From: Parvicella sp963922585
GTDB lineage: Bacteria; Bacteroidota; Bacteroidia; Flavobacteriales_D; Parvicellaceae
Assembly: GCA_963922585.1 (NCBI GenBank)
Contig: CAWUIK010000003.1
Coordinates: 13,012-77,011 of the forward strand
Reading direction: 5' to 3'
DNA length: 64,000 nucleotides
Both the position numbers and the translations under genes were made by a program. Of the stretch, positions 8,526 through 16,783 are shown in pieces (the stretch's first letter is position 1; each line of letters opens with the position of its first letter). The notes under the pieces were generated by a model that was given only the letters and a program-made list of their open reading frames with translations, searched no databases and was not told the DNA's origin.

Positions 8526-9341
8526 TTAATATTGTTCTTTTTCGTTAGGGAAGTCTCCTGTTTTTACATCATCAATATAAGTAGTAAATGCACCCAACAT
8601 TTCTTGATATAGATTGTGGTATCTTCTTAAAAACCTAGGAGAAAATTCTTGTGTAATTCCAAGCATATCATGCATTACAAGAACCTGTCCATCAACACCC
8701 CCTCCAGCTCCTATTCCAATTACAGGTATCGTAAGTTCCTTTGCCACTTTTTCAGCTAATTTTGCAGGCACTTTTTCTAGAATAATGGCAAAAACACCTG
8801 CTTCCTGAAGGATTTTCGCATCTTCAATTAGTCTATTGGCCTCCTCAGCTTCTTTGGCTCTTACGGTATAAGTTCCAAATTTATAAATAGATTGTGGTGT
8901 AAGCCCTAGGTGTCCCATTACTGGAATCCCAGCACTTAATATTCTAGTAACAGATTCTAAAACTTCTCTCCCTCCTTCCAATTTTACACTGTGCGCTTCA
9001 GATTCTTTCATAATTCTAATGGCAGAACGCAACGCTTCCTTACTATCACCTTGATACGCTCCAAAAGGTAAATCTACCACCACCAAAGAACGTTTAATAG
9101 CTCTGATTACACTACTCGCATGATAAATCATTTGATCTAGAGTAATAGGTAAAGTTGTTTCATGCCCTGCCATTACATTACTAGCAGAATCTCCTACTAA
9201 AATGATATCCATCCCTGCCTGATCAACTATCTTGGCTAAAGAATAATCATAAGCAGTAAGCATAGAGATTTTTTCCCCTTTAGCTTTCATCTCTTGAAGT
9301 ACGTGGGTAGTTATTCTTTTAATTTCTTTGTGTACAGACAT
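8526..9341 (-). CDS. panB: 3-methyl-2-oxobutanoate hydroxymethyltransferase
   Basis: 271 residues, the usual PanB length. It transfers a hydroxymethyl group from 5,10-methylene-THF to alpha-ketoisovalerate, giving ketopantoate for pantothenate and CoA. Motifs: LTAYDYSLAKIVDQAGMDIILVGDS (Mg-binding Asp at the end), MIYHASSVIRA, VVVDLPFGAYQ, VKLEGG, PVMGHLGLTPQS and PVIGIGAGGGVDGQVLVMHD with the Glu of LEKVP. First gene of its operon, with a two-element promoter upstream. coaD, another CoA gene, lies 24 kb away. Confidence 0.95.
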   Translation of the reverse strand: MSVHKEIKRITTHVLQEMKAKGEKISMLTAYDYSLAKIVDQAGMDIILVGDSASNVMAGHETTLPITLDQMIYHASSVIRAIKRSLVVVDLPFGAYQGDSKEALRSAIRIMKESEAHSVKLEGGREVLESVTRILSAGIPVMGHLGLTPQSIYKFGTYTVRAKEAEEANRLIEDAKILQEAGVFAIILEKVPAKLAEKVAKELTIPVIGIGAGGGVDGQVLVMHDMLGITQEFSPRFLRRYHNLYQEMLGAFTTYIDDVKTGDFPNEKEQY

Positions 9342-9364
9342 TTTTATTTTTTGATTATCAAGTG

Positions 9365-9394
9365 CAAAGGTAATGTAAAGTTTAAAGTAACAAA
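9365..9394 (-). promoter_or_regulatory. Promoter of the panB operon
   Basis: Read on the reverse strand: TTTG at 9394-9391, an 18-base spacer, TACCTTTG at 9372-9365, then 23 bases to the panB ATG. Both elements and the spacing fit the Bacteroidota consensus. Confidence 0.65.
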
Positions 9395-9415
9395 GAATTC
9401 AATGAAACATTGGAT

Positions 9416-10114
9416 TCAAGACACCTTTTTTATAAGGTCAATAATGTTTTCTTTTTGGCTTCTTGATAATCCGATTAATTTTCCATTACTTACTTCTATT
9501 GAAAGTGGATTGTTTTTAATTGAAACCACGTGTTTTAGATTTACAGCAAATGAACGATGTGTTCTAATAAAACGATTGCCCAATTGAGGCAGGATATTTC
9601 CTAAAGGTTTAGAAACTGTATAAAAAGTATTGTCCAACATGAATATATTACAATATACCGAAGATGCTTCCAAATATACAATTTCATCTCTGTTTATTTT
9701 GGTCAATCCTTTTTGAGTCAAAATCAATAAATTATTGTTTTGAGTTTCATTTGAAGGTATCTTTTTGAGAAGTCTTTGGTAGGCTGTTTTTAGGACTTCA
9801 GCATCTATTGGTTTTAAAAGATAATCAAATGCTCTTGTTCGAATGGCTTCAATGGCATATCTACTATGTGCAGTAACATAAACTATTTCAAAATATCTGT
9901 TTTCGTCAAAGAAATCTACTATTTTTAAGCCTGACATTCTCGGCATATCAATGTCTAGAAAAACAACGTCAGGTTGATGAATATTAATCAATGTTATGGC
10001 GCTTTCCAAATCCATAGCTTCACCCACTACTTCCATATTATTTTCAAACAATCCCATTACACCTTTAAAAAGTTCTATGGCATGGTTTTCATCATCAACT
10101 AGCAATACTTTCAT
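9416..10114 (-). CDS. LytTR-family response regulator
   Basis: 232 residues. REC domain (1-120): acidic DDE at 7-9, phosphoacceptor Asp54 in VVFLDIDMPRMSG, Thr in YVTAH, and Lys in YLLKPID. The C-terminal LytTR DNA-binding domain (about 125-232) contains the family's IVYLEASSVYCNIF, KPLGNILPQL and FIRTHRSFAVNLKHV signatures. LytTR domains bind pairs of ~9-bp direct repeats about two helical turns apart. The start ATG overlaps the kinase stop (ATGA), so the two proteins are made together. Three promoters nearby carry a repeat of just this geometry, making them the obvious candidate targets. Confidence 0.92.
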   Translation of the reverse strand: MKVLLVDDENHAIELFKGVMGLFENNMEVVGEAMDLESAITLINIHQPDVVFLDIDMPRMSGLKIVDFFDENRYFEIVYVTAHSRYAIEAIRTRAFDYLLKPIDAEVLKTAYQRLLKKIPSNETQNNNLLILTQKGLTKINRDEIVYLEASSVYCNIFMLDNTFYTVSKPLGNILPQLGNRFIRTHRSFAVNLKHVVSIKNNPLSIEVSNGKLIGLSRSQKENIIDLIKKVS

Positions 10115-12909
10115 AATGGATTTTGATTAGAATTTACTTTCAAAATGACTTCTGTTCCTTTTTGCAAATCTACAATTTCTAAAGATACTTTTAGTTTTCC
10201 GCTTAAGTTTATCATTGCTATTCTCTGTTGAATGGCTTTCATTGCAAAAGACTTGTGTTCTTTTACTCTATCTTTATTGAGTTCTCTAGAAGCTTCTCTT
10301 CCTATTCCATTGTCTGAAATTGAGATTTCGTAACCATTTTGTCCATTGTTATTAACTTTTATGAATAATTTTTTTTCTCCTTCTGTATGCATTAAACCAT
10401 GAATTATGGCGTTTTCTGCAAAAGGCTGTAGTATAAGAGAAGGTATTAAAAAATTATCCAATTGTAGTGTATCATCTACTTTCAAATCCCAGAAAAAAGT
10501 TGCGTCCTTTCTCAGAAACTCTAACTTGATATAGTGACACAAAAAGTCTAACTCTTCTTTTAATGTGATGTATTCCCTTTGTGAATAATCGAGTGCCTGC
10601 CTGAGCAATTTGGTAAATATCACAAGATGTTCATATGCTTCTTTACTCTGGTTACTCAATACTTTAGTTTGTATAGAACTAAGAGAATTAAAAATCAAAT
10701 GCGGATTCATTTGAGATCGAATAGCAGCAAGTTCTGATTTAAGCGCTTGTATTTTTAATTTTTCTTTTTTTAATTTCTCCAGATTTTTCTTTTGAATAAT
10801 TTGTTCTCTCCACTTAATCACAATATAAATGAAAATTAAAATACAAAAAACAAGGATGCCCAAAAACCACCAAGTTAAATAAAACGGTTTATTTATAATA
10901 AGTTCATACCTAACTATATTACTTGAATTACCAGAAATATTAACACACTTTATTTCCAACAGGTAATTACCAAAAGGCAATCTTTCTAAAAATAATTCGT
11001 TGCCATCGGATGATTTATTACAGGGCATCCATTCTTCTTTGACTCCAATGATTCTGTATAACACTTTACCCTCTCCAAAGTCACTCACATTGGGATATAG
11101 TTGGCAAATTATTCTTAATAAATTGTTTTCATATTCACTTTCCCATGTGTTGTTTTGCCAAACAAAAGACCCCTCAATTTTTGTAATACTCAGATTAGGA
11201 GCAATATTTTTTTGATTCTTTTTAAATGGGATTATTCTATAACTTTTGTCACCAAACAAAAACCATTTGTCATTCCAATAATGAATATTTTTGATTTTAA
11301 AATTATGTAAGCCACTATGTGTGTGATAATTTTCTGATTTCATTCCATCAAAAAAACTAAAGCCTCCTTCAAGATGGGAAGCATATAAATAATCTTGAGT
11401 TGCACCAAGTTTAAAAATGGATTGAGGCTGCCATTCAAAAGGTATTAATTGATAATTGTTTATTTGATAAAGCGAATCTCCATATTTGACAACATATTTA
11501 TCATTCCAATAAGTGAGGTTTTCTGGCTCTATATTTTGCGGATGTTTCAATTCTTTGAAAAGACCTTTTTCTTTACTCCAATACTTAATTCCCAATTGAG
11601 TTTCCAAAATCATTTCATTTTCATTTAGAAAATACAAGTTTCTAATCCATAAATCTTTATCTGTAGAATTAAAACCATTTAATGACAATGCAAGACCTTG
11701 AGAAGTCCCACAAGCAATTATTCCATTCTCAACGTCAATACTTTTGGTGCTAGTAACAATATGTTCCTTGATAATTCTACCATCTGAAGGATCAATTTCA
11801 AATAAATTCTTGCAATAAACTAGTAATGTATTTTTATTTTTATCGAAATACATAGCTTGTACTTCTGAATTATTACTAAAATCAATTTCCCAAATTATTT
11901 TATAATCTTTGTCTATACAGATTAATTGTCCTTTATAAGTGCTCAAAAATATATTATTGTTACTATGCAAAGAATTTGAAAATGTTTTCCTTTTACCAAA
12001 GTTGTCATTCATTACAAATTCTAAGAAATCAATTTGTTCAATAACAAATAGACCATCGTTAAGTGTTCCTAACCATATATTTCCTTCAATGTCTTGAAAA
12101 GCTTTTGATGTTGATATACCTTTAAAAAAATGATTTTTTAAATTCCAAAAAGCATCATAAACCAACAAACCATCTTGTGTTCCGACAAGAATATCACTAT
12201 TACTTAAACTATATAAAAAATGAATCTTTTCACTTTCTGATAATATAGTCACTTTACTATTTTCATGAAATATTGTATTAGATGAATAATCTACCTTTAA
12301 TAATGAATCATTGATGATAAAAAAATCTGGAGCATAACTTATCTGATTGTAGTCGAGTAGTTTAAATGCATCCAATTGAAATTCTGCAAGATAAATTAGT
12401 GAATCCTTAAACCCTGATACATACAACTTATTTTGATAAATAATTCCAGAATAAAAAACATCAAATAAATTTACTAAATCATACATTGGAACTATGGGAT
12501 GTCCTTTTTCAAATGAATAGAGTTCTTTTGAGGTAATTAAGTAAATTTGGTTTTCAAAAGAAAACATTCGTTTTACTTTAATAGTGGTATCAAAGTGATT
12601 TAAAGTGTCTTTAAATATTCTAAAACTTTTCCCTTGAAAGTTTATACTCAATAGTTCATCATCTCTCAACGTCACAGATTGATATATGGACCTTGGAGAA
12701 ACTTTGTATTCTGGATTAGTAAATTTTTCCCCATTAAAAAAACTAATTCCTACATCATGACCTACAACCATTCTTCCATTTTCCATTTGAAAAAAAGAAT
12801 ATATGGTATTACTTCCCAATCCGTCATCAGTAGTAAATTTTCTGTGAACGGGATCGAGTTGTGCAGCAACATTAACAACCACCAAAAGGAACAATATCAG
12901 TAGTCTCAT
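10111..12909 (-). CDS. Two-component sensor: propeller, Y_Y_Y domain, His_kinase
   Basis: 932 residues. A signal peptide ending NVAAQ is followed by ~600 periplasmic residues with two-component-regulator propeller units (FTTDDGLGSNTIYSFFQ, DIEGNIWLGTLNDGLFV) and a Y_Y_Y domain (RLPFGNYLLEIKC). Then come one transmembrane helix (~680-702), a coiled coil, a His_kinase domain with phospho-acceptor His in NPHLIFNSL (~737) and an HATPase with ENAIIHGL and DNGIGR. It should sense an extracytoplasmic ligand and phosphorylate the LytTR partner. The ATG at 12909 is used: a TTG 12 bases upstream lies inside the -7 element. Confidence 0.9.
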   Translation of the reverse strand: MRLLILFLLVVVNVAAQLDPVHRKFTTDDGLGSNTIYSFFQMENGRMVVGHDVGISFFNGEKFTNPEYKVSPRSIYQSVTLRDDELLSINFQGKSFRIFKDTLNHFDTTIKVKRMFSFENQIYLITSKELYSFEKGHPIVPMYDLVNLFDVFYSGIIYQNKLYVSGFKDSLIYLAEFQLDAFKLLDYNQISYAPDFFIINDSLLKVDYSSNTIFHENSKVTILSESEKIHFLYSLSNSDILVGTQDGLLVYDAFWNLKNHFFKGISTSKAFQDIEGNIWLGTLNDGLFVIEQIDFLEFVMNDNFGKRKTFSNSLHSNNNIFLSTYKGQLICIDKDYKIIWEIDFSNNSEVQAMYFDKNKNTLLVYCKNLFEIDPSDGRIIKEHIVTSTKSIDVENGIIACGTSQGLALSLNGFNSTDKDLWIRNLYFLNENEMILETQLGIKYWSKEKGLFKELKHPQNIEPENLTYWNDKYVVKYGDSLYQINNYQLIPFEWQPQSIFKLGATQDYLYASHLEGGFSFFDGMKSENYHTHSGLHNFKIKNIHYWNDKWFLFGDKSYRIIPFKKNQKNIAPNLSITKIEGSFVWQNNTWESEYENNLLRIICQLYPNVSDFGEGKVLYRIIGVKEEWMPCNKSSDGNELFLERLPFGNYLLEIKCVNISGNSSNIVRYELIINKPFYLTWWFLGILVFCILIFIYIVIKWREQIIQKKNLEKLKKEKLKIQALKSELAAIRSQMNPHLIFNSLSSIQTKVLSNQSKEAYEHLVIFTKLLRQALDYSQREYITLKEELDFLCHYIKLEFLRKDATFFWDLKVDDTLQLDNFLIPSLILQPFAENAIIHGLMHTEGEKKLFIKVNNNGQNGYEISISDNGIGREASRELNKDRVKEHKSFAMKAIQQRIAMINLSGKLKVSLEIVDLQKGTEVILKVNSNQNPL

Positions 12910-12918
12910 AAACAGTTG

Positions 12919-12926
12919 CAAACATA
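12919..12926 (-). promoter_or_regulatory. -7 promoter element of the sensor kinase
   Basis: TATGTTTG on the reverse strand, 9 bases before the kinase ATG. It fits TAnnTTTG and rules out the in-frame TTG it contains as a start. No matching -33 TTTG seen. The direct-repeat element of the divergent secreted gene begins 40 bases upstream. Confidence 0.5.
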
Positions 12927-12965
12927 ATTTATTTTTCTATTAGTTTGTCGTTAATTTTTCCATTT

Positions 12966-13027
12966 AGAAGAAAATCATGCAATTCAGAAAAATTAATATA
13001 CTTTAATTCTTGATCCGAATATTTTTG
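12966..13027 (+). promoter_or_regulatory. Direct-repeat operator and -7 element, secreted gene 1
   Basis: GAAGAAAA (12967-12974) and GAAAAATT (12987-12994) are 20 bases apart with spacer TCATGCAATTCA. TATTTTTG follows at 13020-13027, 25 bases after the second repeat. The layout matches the promoters at 14083 and 16697. The position upstream of the expected -33 is that of an activator site. The copy is the most degenerate of the three. Binding by the adjacent LytTR regulator is inference. Confidence 0.55.
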
Positions 13028-13056
13028 AAATAAAAACAATTAAAATTAAAAATATT

Positions 13057-14010
13057 ATGAAAAAAATCTTTACAACATTATTTCTTTTGAAAGTTACTTA
13101 TATGGGATTTTCTCAAATTCCAACTGCGGGTTTATTTGCCTCCTATTCATTTAATTCTGGGAATGCAAATGATGAAACAGGTGTCAATGATGGTGTAATT
13201 TATGGAGGAGTTACACTCACCGAAGATCGATTTGGAAACGCTGGTATGGCTTATGAATTAGATGGGATTGATGGAATTATAGATTTTGGTGACTCTACAG
13301 AATTTCAAATGGGGACTTCAGATTTTGCCCTTTCTTTTTGGTACTACTATGACACAATTCAACTTGGTCAAGTGATTGGTAAAAGAGGATCTTTGAATAA
13401 TTATGAGCAATATACTTTTATAACTGGTAATGCATCAGGAATACCTTCTCCAGGTTCAGGTTCGACAGCCTTTTTTAGAACAGACGGTGTAAACAGAGCA
13501 TTATTTCTAGGTGATCTAAGAGGATCTTGGCATCACGTTGTAATGAATCACGATTACGACTCAGTTACTCAAGTTTATATCGATGGTGTATTGAGTTCTT
13601 CTTCAAACACAACTTTTTCTGGTCAATTAGATGTTATTGGTTCATCTTTTAATATTGGTTTTTTTGATTTTAATGCTGGTTACTATTTCAATGGAAAAAT
13701 TGACGACATCTACTTTTATAATAGATTTTTAGATGAGACTGAAATTTTAGATTTATTCAATGCAGAAAATCCAACAGCTAGCGTCAATGAAACCACTACC
13801 AGATTTTCAATTTATCCCAACCCTACTAAAGACATAATTACACTTAAGTTTAAAGAAGCGTCTGATTTTGAAATATTTACTTTAGATGGTAAACTTGTTG
13901 AATCAATAAATAAAGTTCAACTAAATCATGTAATTGACTGCTCTGGTTACCCTTCTGGCGTTTACTTTATCAAAGCAGGAAACCAGACTCAAAAATTTAT
14001 TAAACAATAA
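13057..14010 (+). CDS. T9SS-sorted LamG/concanavalin-like lectin protein
   Basis: 317 residues. Signal peptide (about 1-19, ending Gly-Phe-Ser-Gln). Residues ~25-235 form a LamG/laminin-G-like jelly roll: LFASYSFNSGNANDETGVNDG, YELDGIDGIIDFGD split here, FALSFWYYYD, WHHVVMNHDYD, VYIDGVLS and FNGKIDDIYFYNRFLDETEI. These are the hallmarks of the LamG_3 family, which binds carbohydrate or protein. Residues ~245-317 are a T9SS type A sorting domain (FSIYPNPTKD ... SGVYFIKAG). The protein should be exported and attached to, or released from, the cell surface. Divergent from the LytTR/kinase pair. Confidence 0.85.
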   Translation: MKKIFTTLFLLKVTYMGFSQIPTAGLFASYSFNSGNANDETGVNDGVIYGGVTLTEDRFGNAGMAYELDGIDGIIDFGDSTEFQMGTSDFALSFWYYYDTIQLGQVIGKRGSLNNYEQYTFITGNASGIPSPGSGSTAFFRTDGVNRALFLGDLRGSWHHVVMNHDYDSVTQVYIDGVLSSSSNTTFSGQLDVIGSSFNIGFFDFNAGYYFNGKIDDIYFYNRFLDETEILDLFNAENPTASVNETTTRFSIYPNPTKDIITLKFKEASDFEIFTLDGKLVESINKVQLNHVIDCSGYPSGVYFIKAGNQTQKFIKQ

Positions 14011-14110
14011 ATCAAAGTAGTTTTTTTCATAAGTTAAATAAAAGCCCTTTTGGTATCAATTCAAAAGGGCTTTTGCCATTAAGAAGAAATTCATGCAGTT
14101 GGGAAGAAAT
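13804..14110 (+). repeat. Copy A of a ~307-bp cassette: sorting domain, terminator, operator
   Basis: Aligns with 16419-16724 with about 12 substitutions and one indel (roughly 96% identity). It covers the sorting-domain codons, stop, terminator and the direct-repeat operator of the next gene. The two copies flank the middle gene's unique passenger region, so homologous recombination could delete or exchange it. Confidence 0.85.
14037..14075 (+). terminator. Terminator of secreted gene 1
   Basis: Perfect 13-bp stem AAAAGCCCTTTTG/CAAAAGGGCTTTT with 9-base loop GTATCAATT. The stem ends in TTTT and A runs lie on the other side. In the second copy (16654-16690) the same stem carries the loop in reverse-complement orientation. 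Confidence 0.8.
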
Positions 14111-14144
14111 TTAAATTACTTGTGCTTTGTTAAAATTATTTTTG
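14083..14144 (+). promoter_or_regulatory. Direct-repeat operator and -7 element, secreted gene 2
   Basis: Two perfect GAAGAAAT repeats (14083-14090, 14103-14110) with 12-base spacer TCATGCAGTTGG, then 26 bases, then TATTTTTG (14137-14144). The -7 lies downstream of an in-frame upstream start at 14127, which fixes the true start at 14172. Confidence 0.65.
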
Positions 14145-14171
14145 ATGATATTAAATCAAAACAATAAAAAA

Positions 14172-16625
14172 ATGAAATCAATCTATTCGCTTTTATTACT
14201 TTTTTGCTTTTTGGCATTACAATCTTATATGGCACAAACGATACCAACGTTTGCATTAAAAATGGGCGGTTCTAGTACTGACCAAGTTGCAAGTTCGGCT
14301 ATAGATGAAGAAGGAAACTTATATTTGATAGGCAATTTTTCGGGAACGTCAAATTTAAGCCCTTCTGGTGCTCCATTAAATTATACCGCTACGAACAAAG
14401 ATTTATACATCACCAGAATAGATAAAAACAACAATTGGAGTTGGACAAGGGTCTTATCTTCTGCTTCATCTAACAATAGTATCAATGCTATTCATATCAT
14501 AAACAAGAATAAAATTGTAGTAGGAGGAGATTATGGAGGCACACTTCTATTTAAAGATAATCCTGTAACAGCTGGGACAACACTCAGTGCTACTTTGAGT
14601 GGAAATGACGGTTTTATATTAGTCCTAGATTCTTTAGGACAGAATCAACATTTCAAAACATTTAATTCTGGAAACAAAGCCGAAATAATGAGTATTACAT
14701 CTGATAACAATGGTGATTTATACATTTCAGGAAGTTTTAAAAACTCTATCTATTATGAAACATTAGCCAATGGAGGAAGCGCCTATTTTTCTTCAGGTCT
14801 TCATGATTTTTTCTACGCAAAACTAGATGCCAATTACAATGTCATTCAGCATGCAGAGTTTGGATCTATTTATGAGGATTTTGCAAATACTATTCATTTA
14901 GATGCTAGTGATAACATTATCATATCCGGAACTTTTACGGAGACAGTAGATTTTGATGCTGGTACAGGTTTATCCAACCTAACTTCAAATGGTTCTGTTA
15001 ATGTAACCAATTCAGATATGTTTATTCTCAAATTGACAAATTCGGGTGACTTTATTTGGGTAAAACAAATTTCAGGGGTTACAAATATTGAATTACCAAG
15101 ATCGGCTTTAATTGATATGAATGATAACATTTACATCACTGGACAATATTCAAATGTGGTTGATTTTGACCCAAATGCAAATGATTACTTTTTACAACCT
15201 GTTTCTGGACAACCCTCTTCCGGGACTGCAGGTTTTCTATTAAAGTTAGATGCAAACGGAGACTTTCAATTTGCCAAATCCTTTGGAGGATATAATACCC
15301 ACACATCCAATTGCTTAAGACAAGATGCCGAAGGTAACTTATATGTAATTGGAAATTTCTCAAACGCAATTTTTTTTGGTCAAAGTGGAAGCCCTCTCAA
15401 TTTAGTTTCTAATGGAGGTTCAGATGTTTTTGCTAGTAAATTTGATGAAAATGGGAACATAATCTGGACCTATAGTGTAGGTGGCTCAAACGTAGATTTA
15501 GGTTCAAGTTTAGAAATTAAACCTGATACATCATTAGTTTTTTTAGGAAATTTCAGTACAACAGTAGATTTTGTTCCACTTGCGTCTCCATTTTTTAACT
15601 TTACTTCATTAGGTGGAACTGATATCTTTGTGCAATACGTTTTTCAATGTGATGCACCAAGCGGTCCTATTAGCAATACGGACCCAGGAAATTTAGAAAT
15701 TTGTCAATTTGAACAAACAACACTATCAGTTGTTGCTAACAATGATCCCAACCTTCAATTGGTCTGGGGTCCTCCTGGAACATTTACATCAATTGGAGAT
15801 GGTGATACAATAGTAACCACTTGGCTAAATTCTAATCTGACTTACTATGCATTCTACGAGAGCCTTTGCGGTAATAGCGATACTGTATTTTTTCAAGTCA
15901 ATGTAAATCAAGCACCTAGCACATCTGGAAATTCAAGTTTCGATATTTGTTTGAATGAAAATATCGTTTTTGATGAATTTATCGTTACCAACGCTTTGTC
16001 GGTACTAAGCGAAAACAATTTGCCAAGTGGCATTACCACTAATTATGTGAATGACACATTATATTTAATTGGTGCTTCAACCGAAACGGGAGTTTTTAAT
16101 TATACTGTAGAAATGAATAGTTTGTGTTATGTTTTTAATGTTAACGGTACTATTACAGTAAATAATCCATCTACTAATGTTTCTCAACAATTAGGATCAG
16201 AGTTTGCTTATTTAACTGTAGATCAAGCAGGGGCAACTTATCAATGGATAGATTGTAATAATGGAAATGCTCCTATAAATGGTGCCAATAGCAAAGACTT
16301 TTATCCTTTTTCAGCAGGAAGTTATGCGGTTATTGTTACTTATAATGGTTGTACTGATCAAAGTGATTGTTTTCAATTTGGCACTTCTACAAGTAGCGTA
16401 AATGAAAACAATTCGAACTTTTCAATTTATCCCAACCCAGCTAAGGACATAATTACACTTAAGTTTAAAGAAGCATCTAATTTTGAAATATTTACTTTAG
16501 ATGGTAAACTTATTGAATCAATAAATAAAGTTCAACTAAATCATGTAATTGACTGCTCTGGTTACCCTTCTGGTGTTTACTTTATTAAAGCAGACAACCA
16601 GACTCAAAAATTTATTAAACAATAA
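14172..16625 (+). CDS. T9SS-sorted SBBP beta-propeller protein
   Basis: 817 residues. Signal peptide ends near SYMAQ. Residues ~25-480 carry SBBP-type repeats of ~50-60 residues (FALKMGGSSTDQVASSAIDEEGNLYLIGNF, GDLYISGSF, DNIIISGTFTETVDFD, DNIYITGQYSNVVDFDP), which fold as a beta-propeller on the cell surface. Residues ~480-730 look like Ig-like modules with paired Cys (LEICQFEQTTLSVV, SLCGNSDTVFF). The T9SS type A tail is almost identical at DNA level to that of the preceding gene. The ATG at 14172 is used because the promoter's -7 sits at 14137-14144. Confidence 0.87.
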   Translation: MKSIYSLLLLFCFLALQSYMAQTIPTFALKMGGSSTDQVASSAIDEEGNLYLIGNFSGTSNLSPSGAPLNYTATNKDLYITRIDKNNNWSWTRVLSSASSNNSINAIHIINKNKIVVGGDYGGTLLFKDNPVTAGTTLSATLSGNDGFILVLDSLGQNQHFKTFNSGNKAEIMSITSDNNGDLYISGSFKNSIYYETLANGGSAYFSSGLHDFFYAKLDANYNVIQHAEFGSIYEDFANTIHLDASDNIIISGTFTETVDFDAGTGLSNLTSNGSVNVTNSDMFILKLTNSGDFIWVKQISGVTNIELPRSALIDMNDNIYITGQYSNVVDFDPNANDYFLQPVSGQPSSGTAGFLLKLDANGDFQFAKSFGGYNTHTSNCLRQDAEGNLYVIGNFSNAIFFGQSGSPLNLVSNGGSDVFASKFDENGNIIWTYSVGGSNVDLGSSLEIKPDTSLVFLGNFSTTVDFVPLASPFFNFTSLGGTDIFVQYVFQCDAPSGPISNTDPGNLEICQFEQTTLSVVANNDPNLQLVWGPPGTFTSIGDGDTIVTTWLNSNLTYYAFYESLCGNSDTVFFQVNVNQAPSTSGNSSFDICLNENIVFDEFIVTNALSVLSENNLPSGITTNYVNDTLYLIGASTETGVFNYTVEMNSLCYVFNVNGTITVNNPSTNVSQQLGSEFAYLTVDQAGATYQWIDCNNGNAPINGANSKDFYPFSAGSYAVIVTYNGCTDQSDCFQFGTSTSSVNENNSNFSIYPNPAKDIITLKFKEASNFEIFTLDGKLIESINKVQLNHVIDCSGYPSGVYFIKADNQTQKFIKQ

Positions 16626-16724
16626 ATCAAAGAAGTTTTTTTCATAAGTTAAATAAAAGCCCTTTTGAATTGATACAAAAGGGCTTTTGTCATTCAGAAG
16701 AAATTCATGCAGTTGGGAAGAAAT
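16419..16724 (+). repeat. Copy B of the ~307-bp cassette
   Basis: Second copy of the sorting-domain/terminator/operator block, ~96% identical to 13804-14110. Differences are mostly synonymous or in the terminator loop, which is inverted. The third gene's 3' end shares only a short tail of this block, including the run AGTAGTTTTTTTTCATA after the stop. Confidence 0.85.
16652..16690 (+). terminator. Terminator of secreted gene 2, loop inverted
   Basis: Same 13-bp stem as at 14037-14075, but with loop AATTGATA(C), the reverse complement of GTATCAATT with one C lost. Confidence 0.8.
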
Positions 16725-16758
16725 AAAAACATTCTACCATTTTACTAATCTATTTTTG
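16697..16758 (+). promoter_or_regulatory. Direct-repeat operator and -7 element, secreted gene 3
   Basis: Two perfect GAAGAAAT repeats (16697-16704, 16717-16724), 12-base spacer, 26 bases, then TATTTTTG (16751-16758) and 25 bases to the ATG. Same geometry as the promoter at 14083. Downstream of the operator the sequence differs between the copies except for the -7 box, so the -7 spacing is conserved by function rather than by recent copying. Confidence 0.65.
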
Positions 16759-16783
16759 AAGTAAAATAAAAATATTTAAAACT

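Noticed and set aside
12910..12921. Upstream TTG as start of the sensor kinase
   Set aside because: The TTG lies inside the -7 element TATGTTTG; the ATG at 12909 begins a typical signal peptide.
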